Shown here: positions 39,865-49,832 of the stretch, one piece after another | Layout: every line of letters begins with the position of its first letter | Position numbering within the stretch: the first letter of the stretch is position 1 | Assembly (NCBI RefSeq): GCF_036503815.1 | Contig: NZ_AP027764.1 | Span: 62,001-126,000 of the forward strand | Direction of reading: 5' to 3' | Length of the DNA: 64,000 nucleotides | Source of the DNA: Escherichia coli | Lineage (GTDB): Bacteria > Pseudomonadota > Gammaproteobacteria > Enterobacterales > Enterobacteriaceae | Program-made: the position numbers and the translations under genes | Notes under the pieces: generated by a model | Databases searched by the model: none | What the model was told of the DNA's origin: nothing | Seen by the model: the letters and a program-made list of their open reading frames with translations, nothing else

Positions 39865-40674
39865 ATGCCTGAATTACCCGAAGTTGAAACCAGCCGTCGC
39901 GGCATAGAACCGCATCTCGTTGGTGCAACCATCCTTCATGCGGTGGTGCGCAACGGACGCCTGCGCTGGCCGGTTTCAGAAGAGATCTACCGTTTAAGCG
40001 ACCAACCAGTGCTTAGCGTGCAGCGCCGGGCTAAATATCTGCTGCTGGAGCTGCCTGAGGGCTGGGTTATCATTCATTTGGGGATGTCTGGCAGCCTGCG
40101 CATCCTTCCAGAAGAATTTCCCCCTGAAAAGCATGACCATGTGGATTTGGTGATGAGCAACGGCAAAGTGCTGCGCTACACCGATCCGCGCCGCTTTGGT
40201 GCCTGGCTATGGACCAAAGAGCTGGAAGGGCACAACGTTCTGGCCCATCTTGGACCGGAGCCGCTTAGTGACGATTTCAACGGTGAGTACCTGCATCAGA
40301 AGTGCGCGAAGAAAAAAACGGCGATTAAACCGTGGCTGATGGATAACAAGCTGGTGGTAGGCGTAGGGAATATCTATGCCAGCGAATCTCTGTTTGCGGC
40401 GGGGATCCATCCGGATCGGCTGGCGTCATCACTGTCGCTGGCAGAGTGTGAATTGTTAGCTCGGGTGATTAAAGCGGTGTTGCTGCGTTCGATTGAGCAG
40501 GGTGGTACAACGCTGAAAGATTTTCTGCAAAGTGATGGTAAACCGGGCTATTTCGCTCAGGAATTGCAGGTTTACGGGCGAAAAGGCGAGCCGTGTCGAG
40601 TGTGCGGTACGCCGATTGTGGCGACGAAACATGCGCAGCGGGCAACGTTTTATTGTCGGCAGTGCCAGAAGTAA
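39865..40674 (+). CDS. mutM: Formamidopyrimidine-DNA glycosylase MutM (Fpg)
   Basis: The 269-residue enzyme excises 8-oxoguanine and ring-opened purines and nicks the abasic site. It starts MPELPEVE, with Pro2 as the nucleophile and Glu3 as a catalytic acid. The C-terminal zinc finger is complete (CRVCGTPI...FYCRQC). The helix-two-turn-helix is at about 150-225. It is convergent with coaD across a palindrome. Confidence 0.97.
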   Translation: MPELPEVETSRRGIEPHLVGATILHAVVRNGRLRWPVSEEIYRLSDQPVLSVQRRAKYLLLELPEGWVIIHLGMSGSLRILPEEFPPEKHDHVDLVMSNGKVLRYTDPRRFGAWLWTKELEGHNVLAHLGPEPLSDDFNGEYLHQKCAKKKTAIKPWLMDNKLVVGVGNIYASESLFAAGIHPDRLASSLSLAECELLARVIKAVLLRSIEQGGTTLKDFLQSDGKPGYFAQELQVYGRKGEPCRVCGTPIVATKHAQRATFYCRQCQK

Positions 40675-40683
40675 TTGATGCGC

Positions 40684-40705
40684 GCCGGATGGCATACCAT
40701 CCGGC
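40684..40705. terminator. REP-like palindrome between mutM and coaD
   Basis: Arms GCCGGATGG (40684-40692) and CCATCCGGC (40697-40705) pair perfectly around CATA. It separates two convergent genes and probably stabilises or ends both transcripts. Confidence 0.65.
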
Positions 40706-40712
40706 ATAAATG

Positions 40713-41192
40713 CTACGCTAATTTTGCCATCAGCGCCTGATGGACATTCTCCGGCAGGAAATGGGTGACATCGCCCTGATGGCGCGCCACCTCTTTCACC
40801 AACGATGAAGAGATAAACGACCACTCTTTCGAAGGCATCAGAAACACACTTTCCAGTTCCGGCATTAAGTGGCGATTCATATGCGCCAGCTGCATTTCAT
40901 ATTCAAAATCCGCCACCGCACGCAGGCCACGAATCAGCACCGTAGCGTGTTGATTACGGGCGAAGTTCGCCATCAAATCACTAAACCCGACCACTTCCAC
41001 GTTCCCCAGATGCGCGGTTGCCTGCTGTGCCAGCGCCACACGCTCTTCCAGAGTAAACATCGGTTTTTTACTGGGACTGGCGGCAATCGCCAGAATAACG
41101 TGATCGAACATTTGCGTGGCGCGCGTCACGATATCGATATGACCATTGGTAATGGGATCGAAAGTACCCGGATAAATCGCCCGTTTTTGCAT
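40713..41192 (-). CDS. coaD: Phosphopantetheine adenylyltransferase CoaD
   Basis: The 159-residue enzyme transfers AMP from ATP to 4'-phosphopantetheine, the fourth step of coenzyme A synthesis. The nucleotidyltransferase motif TNGH is near residues 15-18 in [12 protein letters not shown], and the second signature (SSSLVKEVA) is near 128-136. The start at 41192 (MQKRAIYPG) gives the known length. It lies 7 bases after waaA on the same strand, so the two are cotranscribed. Confidence 0.97.
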
Positions 41193-41199
41193 AACAACC

Positions 41200-42477
41200 T
41201 CAATGCGTTTTCGGTGGCAGGTAAGGTTCCAGCAGTTGAAGCAGGCGCTGTAGCGCGCCCTGGTTTTGATACAGCACTTCAACGGCATGACGGCCATAGA
41301 AACTACGGTAATCGGCGTCGGTGAGTAAAGAGGAAACCTCTTTTGCAAGCGTAGTGGCATCGGTAACGGTAATCAGCCCGCTTGCCTGCTCCAGCCGCGC
41401 GCAAATGTCTTTAAAGTTAAAAGTATGCGGCCCCATCAATACCGGAATAGCGTGTGCGGCAGCTTCCAGCGGATTATGCCCACCACGTTCAACCAGTGAA
41501 CCGCCAACAAAGGCGAGATCGGCAATGCCGTACAGTAACATCAGCTCGCCCATCGTATCGCCAACCACAACCTGCGTGCTGGTGGAAGGGACTTCCCCTG
41601 AAGAGCGTGTGATATAGCTTAGTCCAGCCTGGCGGACAAGGTTAATCGCATCCGGGAAGCGTTCCGGATGACGTGGTACCAGGATGAGCAATAAATTCGG
41701 GAATTGCTGTAACAATGCCTGATGTGCGGCGATCACCACACTCTCTTCACCTTCGTGAGTGCTGGTGGCAATCCATACCGGGCGATGAGGAGCCCACTGG
41801 CGGCGCAGCGTCACGGCTTTGGCAGCCAACTGCGGCGTGACAGAGATATCGAATTTCAGGCTACCAGTGATGGTCACCTGATTATTTTTTGCACCCAGCG
41901 CCACAAAACGTGCACCATCTTCTTCATTTTGCGCAGCAATCAGCGTAATTCGACGTAGCAAGCGACGGACGAATTTGCCCAGTTTGGCATAACCTGCGGC
42001 AGAGCGTGCAGAGAGTCGCGCGTTAGCGATCACCAACGGAATTTTACGTTTATGTAGCGCCGCAATCAGGTTAGGCCATAGTTCGGTTTCCATAATCAAC
42101 ACCAGTTTAGGGTCGACTTTATTCAGGAAACGATTAAGCGCATCGGGCAGGTCGTATGGCAGATAAACGTGCTGAACATCCTTCCCGAAAGCCGATTGTA
42201 CGCGCTCCGAACCTGTTGGCGTCATGGTTGTAACGGTAATCGGTAAATCAGGATAACGATGACGCAGCGCGCGCACCAACGGGATCGCCGCCAGAGTTTC
42301 ACCGACGGAGACGGAGTGCAGCATAATGCCGCCTGGTTTTAGCGGATGGCGGTAAAAACCGTAACGTTCACCCCAGCGTTTTCGATAGGCCGGAGCCTTA
42401 CGTCCGCGCACCCAGAGCCGTATCCAGATCAGCGGCTGAATAAGGTAGAGAAGGGCGGTGTAAAGCAATTCGAGCAT
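41200..42477 (-). CDS. waaA: Kdo transferase WaaA
   Basis: The 425-residue inner-membrane-associated enzyme adds two Kdo residues from CMP-Kdo to the lipid A precursor, the first step of LPS inner core assembly. An N-terminal hydrophobic segment (about 2-22) anchors it. The GT30 fold shows [15 protein letters not shown] near 56-70 and the nucleotide-side motif [17 protein letters not shown] near 316-332. It is divergent from the waaQ operon across about 410 bases. Confidence 0.96.
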
Positions 42478-42889
42478 AGTAAATAGCTGACTTATGGATG
42501 TGCTGGGGATTCTATGTATTTAGCTGTGGCTTTACCATTACTTTTCCCGTTTTTGACTTAAATAGCAATTTACCCGCCAATTCTTGCTGAACATCTATAC
42601 TTTTTTTGTATTTTTATGCGATTCATTGATTTCTGCAGTACGTGCAGGAAGGAATCGCGGAGCAACAGTGAAAGAATATTGTTGCTAATGATTTTATTTG
42701 ATTGATTTCTTTATTGAAAAACAACGATGTGCTTAAAAATCATTCGGATCGGATTGCCGCGAAAGAAGTGATACACTAGCGCGTCAATATCAGTACGGTA
42801 TCAGTATTCAGGTAGCTGTTGAGCCTGGGGCGGTAGCGTGCTTTTTCTGCTTCACCTTAATCGGATAATCTCAACAAAAAGAGTTACTT
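42478..42889. other. Divergent waaA/waaQ control region
   Basis: This 412-base gap carries the waaA promoter on the left and the waaQ promoter and leader on the right. The leader contains the JUMPStart/ops element listed separately. In E. coli the waaQ 5' leader also gives rise to the small RNA RirA, which was reported to bind RfaH; the sequence here is compatible, but I cannot show the RNA. I see no ORF. Confidence 0.6.
42802..42840 (+). promoter_or_regulatory. JUMPStart element with ops site
   Basis: The 39 bases match the JUMPStart consensus with few changes and end in the ops core GGCGGTAGCGTG (42829-42840). RNA polymerase pauses here and recruits RfaH. RfaH then suppresses termination and couples translation along the long core operon that starts 50 bases downstream. 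Confidence 0.93.
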
Positions 42890-43948
42890 GTGGATAAGCC
42901 ATTTCGAAGAATTTTGCTCATTAAGATGCGTTTTCATGGGGATATGTTATTAACTACTCCTGTCATTAGTTCGCTGAAAAAAAATTACCCTGACGCAAAA
43001 ATCGATGTGCTGCTTTATCAGGATACCATCCCGATCCTGTCTGAAAATCCAGAGATTAACGCGCTCTACGGCATAAAAAATAAAAAAGCAAAAGCCTCAG
43101 AAAAAATTTCCAACTTTTTTCATCTCATCAAGGTATTACGTGCCAATAAGTATGACCTTATCGTCAATCTTACCGATCAATGGATGGTTGCTATACTGGT
43201 TCGCTTATTAAATGCCCGTGTGAAAATTTCCCAGGATTATCATCATCGGCAGTCTGCTTTTTGGCGTAAAAGCTTCACCCATCTGGTGCCGTTGCAGGGT
43301 GGAAATGTGGTGGAAAGTAACTTATCCGTGCTGACGCCATTGGGACTTGAATCGTTGGTGAAGCAGACAACGATGAGTTACCCGCCTGCAAGCTGGAAAC
43401 GAATGCGTCGCGAACTGGATCACGCAGGTGTTGGACAAAATTATGTGGTTATCCAACCTACCGCGCGGCAAATCTTCAAATGCTGGGACAACGCCAAGTT
43501 TTCCGCTGTGATTGATGCCTTACATACACGTGGCTATGAAGTCGTTCTGACGTCCGGCCCGGATAAAGACGATCTGGCCTGCGTCAATGAAATTGCGCAG
43601 GGATGCCAGACGCCACCAGTAACGGCACTGGCCGGAAAGGTGACATTCCCGGAACTTGGTGCGTTAATCGATCATGCGCAGCTGTTTATTGGCGTTGATT
43701 CCGCACCGGCGCACATTGCCGCTGCAGTTAATACGCCGCTGATATCGCTGTTTGGTGCAACAGACCATATTTTCTGGCGTCCCTGGTCAAATAACATGAT
43801 TCAATTCTGGGCGGGAGATTACCGGGAAATGCCAACACGCGATCAGCGTGACCGAAATGAGATGTATCTTTCGGTTATTCCGGCGGCAGATGTCATTGCT
43901 GCTGTTGATAAATTATTGCCATCCTCCACGACAGGTACGTCGTTATGA
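42890..43948 (+). CDS. waaQ: LPS heptosyltransferase III, WaaQ
   Basis: The 352-residue GT9 enzyme adds the branch heptose (HepIII) to HepII of the inner core. Conserved heptosyltransferase features include the N-terminal ILLIKMRFHGDMLLTTPV and GVDSAPAHIAAAVNTPLISLFG near 268-289. The start is a GTG. It is the first gene of the RfaH-controlled core operon and overlaps waaG by 4 bases (ATGA). Confidence 0.95.
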   Translation: MDKPFRRILLIKMRFHGDMLLTTPVISSLKKNYPDAKIDVLLYQDTIPILSENPEINALYGIKNKKAKASEKISNFFHLIKVLRANKYDLIVNLTDQWMVAILVRLLNARVKISQDYHHRQSAFWRKSFTHLVPLQGGNVVESNLSVLTPLGLESLVKQTTMSYPPASWKRMRRELDHAGVGQNYVVIQPTARQIFKCWDNAKFSAVIDALHTRGYEVVLTSGPDKDDLACVNEIAQGCQTPPVTALAGKVTFPELGALIDHAQLFIGVDSAPAHIAAAVNTPLISLFGATDHIFWRPWSNNMIQFWAGDYREMPTRDQRDRNEMYLSVIPAADVIAAVDKLLPSSTTGTSL

Positions 43949-45069
43949 TCGTTGCTTTCTGTTTATATAAATATTTTCCCTTTGGCGGTTTGCAACGCGA
44001 TTTTATGCGTATTGCTCAGACAGTTGCGGCCCGAGGGCATCATGTTCGGGTTTATGCCCAGTCATGGGAAGGCGAATGCCCTGATGTGTTTGAACTGATC
44101 AACGTGCCGGTTAAGTCGCATACCAATCACGGGCGTAACGCGGAGTATTTTGCCTGGGTGCAAAAACATTTACGCGAGCATCCGGTCGATAAAGTCGTTG
44201 GATTCAACAAAATGCCGGGGCTGGACGTTTATTATGCCGCTGATGTTTGTTATGCCGAGAAAGTGGCGCAGGAGAAAGGCTTTTTCTATCGCCTGACGTC
44301 ACGTTATCGCCATTATGCCGCCTTTGAGCGGGCAACCTTTGAACAGGGCAAGCCGACACAGCTGCTGATGCTGACGGACAAGCAAATCGCCGATTTCCAG
44401 AAACATTATCAGACTGAAGCGGAGCGTTTTCATATTTTGCCTCCGGGGATTTATCCTGACCGTAAATATAGCCAGCAGCCAGCCAATAGCCGTGAAAGCT
44501 TTCGTAAGAAAAATGGAATAACAGAACAACAATATTTATTGTTGCAGGTCGGTTCAGACTTCACGCGTAAAGGTGTCGATCGTTCCATTGAAGCACTTGC
44601 TTCGCTCCCGGATTCACTGCGCCACAACACATTGCTATATGTTGTTGGGCAGGATAAACCGCGAAAATTTGAGGCGCTGGCAGAAAAACGCGGCGTGCGC
44701 AGTAATGTTCACTTCTTCTCTGGGCGTAACGATGTCTCGGAATTAATGGCGGCGGCGGATTTATTACTGCATCCTGCCTACCAGGAAGCGGCGGGAATTG
44801 TGCTGCTGGAAGCGATTACTGCAGGATTACCGGTTCTAACAACTGCTGTTTGTGGTTATGCGCATTATATTGTTGACGCGAATTGCGGCGAGGCTATTGC
44901 TGAGCCATTCCGCCAGGAAACATTGAATGAGATTTTACGCAAAGCGTTAACGCAATCTTCATTGCGCCAGGCCTGGGCGGAAAATGCGCGACATTATGCT
45001 GATACACAAGATTTATACAGTCTGCCAGAAAAAGCGGCGGATATCATAACGGGTGGTCTGGATGGTTGA
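43945..45069 (+). CDS. waaG: LPS core glucosyltransferase I, WaaG
   Basis: The 374-residue GT4 enzyme adds the first glucose of the outer core to HepII from UDP-glucose. The N-terminal motif FPFGGLQRDFMRIA and the donor-binding E-x7-E region (HPAYQEAAGIVLLEAI, about residues 275-290) are present. It overlaps waaQ by 4 bases and waaP by 8 bases, so the three are translationally coupled. Confidence 0.96.
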   Translation: MIVAFCLYKYFPFGGLQRDFMRIAQTVAARGHHVRVYAQSWEGECPDVFELINVPVKSHTNHGRNAEYFAWVQKHLREHPVDKVVGFNKMPGLDVYYAADVCYAEKVAQEKGFFYRLTSRYRHYAAFERATFEQGKPTQLLMLTDKQIADFQKHYQTEAERFHILPPGIYPDRKYSQQPANSRESFRKKNGITEQQYLLLQVGSDFTRKGVDRSIEALASLPDSLRHNTLLYVVGQDKPRKFEALAEKRGVRSNVHFFSGRNDVSELMAAADLLLHPAYQEAAGIVLLEAITAGLPVLTTAVCGYAHYIVDANCGEAIAEPFRQETLNEILRKALTQSSLRQAWAENARHYADTQDLYSLPEKAADIITGGLDG

Positions 45070-45859
45070 ACTTAAAGAGCCGTTTGCCACGTTATGGCGC
45101 GGTAAAGATCCTTTTGAGGAAGTTAAAACCTTGCAGGGTGAGGTATTTCGTGAACTGGAAACTCGCCGCACTCTGCGCTTTGAAATGGCGGGCAAAAGCT
45201 ATTTTCTCAAATGGCATCGCGGCACGACCCTGAAAGAGATAATCAAAAATTTACTCTCATTGCGGATGCCAGTATTAGGTGCAGACCGCGAATGGAATGC
45301 GATTCATCGACTGCGGGATGTCGGCGTTGATACTATGTATGGGGTGGCATTCGGCGAAAAAGGCATTAATCCGCTGACCAGAACTTCGTTTATTATTACC
45401 GAAGATCTGACGCCAACTATCAGTCTGGAAGATTACTGTGCTGACTGGGCGACTAACCCACCAGATGTCCGCGTAAAGCGTATGCTTATTAAACGTGTCG
45501 CGACGATGGTGCGCGATATGCATGCTGCGGGCATTAACCACCGTGACTGTTATATCTGTCATTTCCTGCTGCACTTGCCTTTTTCTGGTAGGGAAGAGGA
45601 GTTAAAAATTTCGGTAATTGACCTGCACCGGGCGCAGCTTCGCACGCGCGTTCCACGTCGTTGGCGCGATAAAGATCTTATTGGGCTTTATTTTTCTTCG
45701 ATGAATATTGGCCTGACTCAGCGGGATATCTGGCGGTTCATGAAGGTGTATTTTGCTGCCCCGCTTAAAGACATTCTCAAGCAGGAACAAGGGCTGCTGT
45801 CGCAAGCAGAAGCAAAAGCCACAAAAATCAGGGAAAGAACGATTCGAAAATCGTTGTAA
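45062..45859 (+). CDS. waaP: LPS heptose I kinase, WaaP
   Basis: The 265-residue enzyme phosphorylates HepI of the inner core, which is needed for outer membrane stability and for later WaaQ and WaaY action. The kinase-like catalytic loop HRDCYICHFLLHL and the metal-binding stretch ISVIDLHRAQ are visible. The start at 45062 (MVELKEPF) gives the known length; an upstream ATG at 45053 is possible. It is followed by a drop in GC content where the variable outer core genes begin. Confidence 0.96.
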   Translation: MVELKEPFATLWRGKDPFEEVKTLQGEVFRELETRRTLRFEMAGKSYFLKWHRGTTLKEIIKNLLSLRMPVLGADREWNAIHRLRDVGVDTMYGVAFGEKGINPLTRTSFIITEDLTPTISLEDYCADWATNPPDVRVKRMLIKRVATMVRDMHAAGINHRDCYICHFLLHLPFSGREEELKISVIDLHRAQLRTRVPRRWRDKDLIGLYFSSMNIGLTQRDIWRFMKVYFAAPLKDILKQEQGLLSQAEAKATKIRERTIRKSL

Positions 45860-45901
45860 CCCGTTACTTATTTTTGCCAAAAATTTGGATACAGAGTAAA
45901 T

Positions 45902-46909
45902 ATGTCTCAACTCAATGATAGTGACATCATCCTTTTTGAGTATAATTTTCATTATCAAAATATAAGATCTAAAAATACTCTTGATATAGCATTTGGAATT
46001 GACAGAAATTTTCTTTTTGGATGTGGTGTAGCCATTGCATCTATTCTATTAAACAATAGCGAAATCTCTTGTGAATTTCATGTTTTCACAGATTATATCA
46101 GTGATAAAGACAAGTTATATTTTTCCGATTTAGCAAAACAATATAATTCAAGAATTAATATTTATGTTATCAATTGTGATAAGCTGAAGTCATTACCAAG
46201 CACGAAAAACTGGACTTATGCCACATATTTTCGATTTATAATTGCAGATTATTTCTATAGTAAACATGAAAAAATACTATATCTTGATGCAGATATTGCT
46301 TGCAAGGGTAGTATTAAAGAACTCTTAGATTATCAATTTTCTACTAATGAAATTGCCGCAGTTGTAGCTGAAAGAGATGTTGAATGGTGGCAGAATCGAG
46401 CCTCGATACTAACTACACCGCAATTAGCTTCTGGATATTTTAATGCTGGTTTTTTGCTGATAAATATTGTTGAGTGGAATCGAAATAACATTTCGTCAAA
46501 AGCTATTGAAATGTTGCGTGACCCAGATTGGGTAAGTAAAATCACCCACCTTGATCAAGATGTCCTGAATGTATTATTGAATGGTAAAGTCAAATTTATA
46601 TCAGAAAAATATAATACCCGATATAGTATTAACTATGAATTAAAAGACAAGGTTGATAATCCAGTCAATGATGACACTGTGTTCATACACTATGTAGGGC
46701 CTACAAAACCCTGGCATGAGTGGGCTGATTATCCTGTGTCACGTAGTTTTTTGATCGCCAAAGCTGCTTCTCCGTGGTGTAAAGAAGATTTACTTAAACC
46801 TGTAAATAGCAATCAGTATCGGTATTGCGCAAAACATAAATTTAAACAAAAGCATTATATAGCAGGCATTCTTAATTATTTAAAATATTATAAAGAAAAA
46901 TGCTTCTAA
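45902..46909 (+). CDS. waaI: LPS alpha-1,3-galactosyltransferase, WaaI (R3 core type)
   Basis: The 335-residue GT8 enzyme should add galactose from UDP-galactose as the second outer core hexose. It shows the DXD site in ILYLDADIACKG (about 123-134) and the GT8 C-terminal motif FIHYVGPTKPWHEW. WaaO, its K-12 counterpart, adds glucose instead. The call WaaI rather than WaaO rests on the gene order waaP-x-waaY-x-x with waaL opposite, which is that of R3. Codon use is AT-rich compared with waaQGP, typical of exchanged outer core genes. Confidence 0.75.
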   Translation: MSQLNDSDIILFEYNFHYQNIRSKNTLDIAFGIDRNFLFGCGVAIASILLNNSEISCEFHVFTDYISDKDKLYFSDLAKQYNSRINIYVINCDKLKSLPSTKNWTYATYFRFIIADYFYSKHEKILYLDADIACKGSIKELLDYQFSTNEIAAVVAERDVEWWQNRASILTTPQLASGYFNAGFLLINIVEWNRNNISSKAIEMLRDPDWVSKITHLDQDVLNVLLNGKVKFISEKYNTRYSINYELKDKVDNPVNDDTVFIHYVGPTKPWHEWADYPVSRSFLIAKAASPWCKEDLLKPVNSNQYRYCAKHKFKQKHYIAGILNYLKYYKEKCF

Positions 46910-46934
46910 ATATTTAAGGTTAAAATACTTCATC

Positions 46935-47642
46935 ATGATATATAATAAAACGATAAATGGGTTGAAAGTTCTCATAAAAGATAATGATCCCTTTTACGAG
47001 CAAGTTCTGAATGACTTTTTAACTTGTAGGATTAAAACATTAAAAGTTTTTCGTTCTATTGATGATACTAAAGTCATTCTTATTGACACTGCTCGCGGAC
47101 CTCTTGTGCTTAAAGTTTATGCGCCAAAGCATAAAATGGCCGAACGTTTCTTAAAATCTTGTGTCAAAAAAGATTATTATGAAAACTTAATTTATCAAAC
47201 TGATCGGGTACGTGGTGAGGGCATCCAATCAATTAATGACTATTTTTTACTTGCTGAACGTAAAACATTAAATTTCTCACATTATTATATTATGCTCATT
47301 GAGTATATTGAAGGTGTGGGGTTAAATGAGTATTTGGAAATTTCAGAAGATCTGAAGCATCAATTATCAGAATCGATTAAAGAGTTGCATCAGCATGGAA
47401 TGGTGTCTGGCGATCCTCATAAAGGAAATTTTATAGTATCCGAAAAAGGTTTAAGACTAATTGACCTTTCAGGTAAAAAAACAACCGCAGTTTTAAAAGC
47501 AAAAGATCGCATTGATCTTGAACGGCATTATAATATAAAAAATGAATTGAAAGACTTTGGCTATACATATCTCATATTCAAAAAGAAAATTAAAAAAGCA
47601 ATCAGGGATGTAAAAGTCAAACTAGGATTGAAGAGCAAATAA
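46935..47642 (+). CDS. waaY: LPS heptose II kinase, WaaY
   Basis: The 235-residue protein phosphorylates HepII of the inner core. The kinase-type catalytic stretch is GMVSGDPHKGNFIV (about 155-168), followed by LRLIDLSGKK, where Asp should bind metal. The C-terminus is strongly basic. It lies between the two GT8 genes, which is the R3 position. Its GC content is low. Its activity in E. coli depends on earlier modification by WaaP and WaaQ. Confidence 0.9.
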   Translation: MIYNKTINGLKVLIKDNDPFYEQVLNDFLTCRIKTLKVFRSIDDTKVILIDTARGPLVLKVYAPKHKMAERFLKSCVKKDYYENLIYQTDRVRGEGIQSINDYFLLAERKTLNFSHYYIMLIEYIEGVGLNEYLEISEDLKHQLSESIKELHQHGMVSGDPHKGNFIVSEKGLRLIDLSGKKTTAVLKAKDRIDLERHYNIKNELKDFGYTYLIFKKKIKKAIRDVKVKLGLKSK

Positions 47643-47666
47643 TGATTATGATGAAGGGTAATTAAA

Positions 47667-48680
47667 TTGGATTTTAAACATCTTACTCAATTTAAAGATA
47701 TAATTGAACTGGACAAGCGCCCTGTTAAACTTGATGAACGGGAAACGTTTAATGTCTCATGGGGTATTGATGAGAACTACCAGGTTGGGGCTGCGATTTC
47801 AATTGCTTCAATTCTTGAAAATAATAAGCAAAACAAATTTACCTTTCACATAATCGCTGATTACTTAGACAAAGAGTATATTGAATTATTATCACAATTA
47901 GCAACGAAGTATCAAACAGTAATTAAATTATATCATATTGATTCTGAGCCATTGAAGGCGCTACCTCAATCAAATATCTGGCCAGTATCTATTTATTATC
48001 GTTTGCTTTCATTTGATTATTTTTCTGCGCGATTGGATTCATTATTATATCTTGATGCTGATATCGTCTGTAAGGGTTCATTGAACGAGTTAATAGCATT
48101 AGAGTTTAAAGATGAATATGGGGCTGTGGTAATTGATGTAGATGCTATGCAAAGTAAAAGCGCTGAGCGTTTATGTAATGAGGATTTTAACGGTAGCTAT
48201 TTTAACTCTGGTGTAATGTATATTAATTTACGGGAATGGTTACAACAAAGACTAACGGAGAAATTCTTTGATCTATTATCAGATGAGTCAATTATCAAAA
48301 AATTAAAGTATCCGGATCAAGATATTTTAAACTTAATGTTTTTACATCATGCTAAAATATTACCGAGAAAATATAATTGTATTTATACTATAAAGTCAGA
48401 ATTTGAAGAAAAAAATAGTGAATATTACACCCAGTTTATTAATGATGAAACTGTCTTCATACATTATACTGGTGTAACTAAGCCATGGCATGATTGGGCG
48501 GACTACGCATCTGCAGATTATTTTCGTAATATTTATAATATATCTCCATGGAGAAATATACCTTATAAAAAAGCTGTTAAAAAACATGAGCACAAAGAAA
48601 AATATAAACACTTGCTTTACCAGAAAAAATTTCTCGATGGTATTTTTACAGCAATTAAATATAATGTTATGAAAGGTTAA
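47667..48680 (+). CDS. waaJ: LPS alpha-1,2-glucosyltransferase, WaaJ (R3 core type)
   Basis: The 337-residue GT8 enzyme should add the third outer core hexose. It has the DXD site in LLYLDADIVCKG (about 128-139) and FIHYTGVTKPWHDW near its end, like WaaI. The start is a TTG at 47667: an in-frame stop lies at 47652-47654 with no ATG or GTG between, and GAAGGG sits at the right distance. GC content is low. WaaT, the R1 protein at a similar step, transfers galactose and is the main alternative; gene order favours WaaJ. Confidence 0.75.
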   Translation: MDFKHLTQFKDIIELDKRPVKLDERETFNVSWGIDENYQVGAAISIASILENNKQNKFTFHIIADYLDKEYIELLSQLATKYQTVIKLYHIDSEPLKALPQSNIWPVSIYYRLLSFDYFSARLDSLLYLDADIVCKGSLNELIALEFKDEYGAVVIDVDAMQSKSAERLCNEDFNGSYFNSGVMYINLREWLQQRLTEKFFDLLSDESIIKKLKYPDQDILNLMFLHHAKILPRKYNCIYTIKSEFEEKNSEYYTQFINDETVFIHYTGVTKPWHDWADYASADYFRNIYNISPWRNIPYKKAVKKHEHKEKYKHLLYQKKFLDGIFTAIKYNVMKG

Positions 48681-48688
48681 TATTCGAG

Positions 48689-49831
48689 ATGGTTGATAAA
48701 ATAATATTTACAGTTACTCCTATTTTTTCAATTCCTCCTCGCGGAGCGGCCGCTGTTGAAACGTGGATGTACCAGGTTGCTCAGCGTACCAATTTCCCAA
48801 ATCGTATTGTTTGTATCAAGAATCCAGGATACTCAAATTATACCTTTGTTAATGATAATTGTAGTATTCATAGGGTTGGATTCAGCCGCATATATAAGCG
48901 GTTATTTCAAAAATGGACAAGACTTGATCCTCTTCCATATTCACAGAGAATATTGAATATTGCACATGATTTTCCTATAACGAAAGAAAGTGTTATTGTA
49001 GTTCATAATAGCATGAAGCTATATGCTCAAATTCGTAAGCGAGCACCCCAGGCAAGAGTGGTTATACATATGCATAATGCATTTGAACCAAAATTGCTTG
49101 AGCAAAATGTTAAAATGATAGTGCCTAGTTTATACTTGAAAAAGTATTACCAATCTTATTTAGCAAATGCAGATATTGAGATTGTACCAAATGGAATTGA
49201 TTTAGAAACCTATCAATCTACTTTTCAGCCGATCACTAGAAGCGAACTTAATATCTCCCCTGAAGAGAAAATTATTTTTTATGCTGGGCGTATCGTCCCT
49301 GACAAAGGCATATTACTGTTGATGCAATCATTCGAAAAATTGGCCGCTGCTCACAAAAATTTAAAATTAGTTGTGATTGGTGATTATACAGAAATGAGTA
49401 AAAGTGACAAAGGTGCATATCAACACAATGTCAGGGAAATTGCAAAACGTTTGAAGGATCGTTGCATTATGTTAGGAAGCATACCGCCTGAAAAGATGCA
49501 TTGTTATTACCCACTGGCAGATTTAGTTGTCATTCCTTCCCAGTTCCAGGAACCATTTTGCATGGTGGCAATTGAAGCTATGGGGGCTGGTAAGCCTGTT
49601 TTAGTGAGTACGCGTGGGGGGATGACGGAATTTGTCAAAGAAAATACTACGGGATTCCATTTAAAAGAACCTATGACTGCAGACTCTATAAGCAGCGATA
49701 TTTTAAAAACGTTAGCGAATCCTGAATTAACAGCAGTTGCAAAGCAAGGTCAGGATTTTGTGTTTGATCACTACAGCTGGGATGGCGTAACTCAAAGATT
49801 CGAAGAGGTCATTCATAATTGGTTTGAATAA
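48689..49831 (+). CDS. waaD: LPS alpha-1,2-glucosyltransferase, WaaD (R3 core type)
   Basis: The 380-residue GT4 enzyme is the last gene of the operon and should add the terminal core sugar. Conserved features are IPPRGAAAVETWMYQVA near the N-terminus, the donor-binding IIFYAGRIVPDKGILLLMQS (about 197-216), and EPFCMVAIEAMGAGKPVL (about 290-307) with the E-x7-E pair. WaaK (R2), WaaU (K-12) and WaaV/W (R1) occupy this place in other cores. The assignment to WaaD is by position. A terminator follows. Confidence 0.72.
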   Translation: MVDKIIFTVTPIFSIPPRGAAAVETWMYQVAQRTNFPNRIVCIKNPGYSNYTFVNDNCSIHRVGFSRIYKRLFQKWTRLDPLPYSQRILNIAHDFPITKESVIVVHNSMKLYAQIRKRAPQARVVIHMHNAFEPKLLEQNVKMIVPSLYLKKYYQSYLANADIEIVPNGIDLETYQSTFQPITRSELNISPEEKIIFYAGRIVPDKGILLLMQSFEKLAAAHKNLKLVVIGDYTEMSKSDKGAYQHNVREIAKRLKDRCIMLGSIPPEKMHCYYPLADLVVIPSQFQEPFCMVAIEAMGAGKPVLVSTRGGMTEFVKENTTGFHLKEPMTADSISSDILKTLANPELTAVAKQGQDFVFDHYSWDGVTQRFEEVIHNWFE

Positions 49832-49832
49832 A

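Noticed and set aside
43945..45069. waaB/waaS-type genes of the K-12 or R2 core
   Set aside because: The genes after waaP are a GT8 enzyme, WaaY, a second GT8 and a GT4; no WaaS, WaaB or WaaZ counterpart is present.
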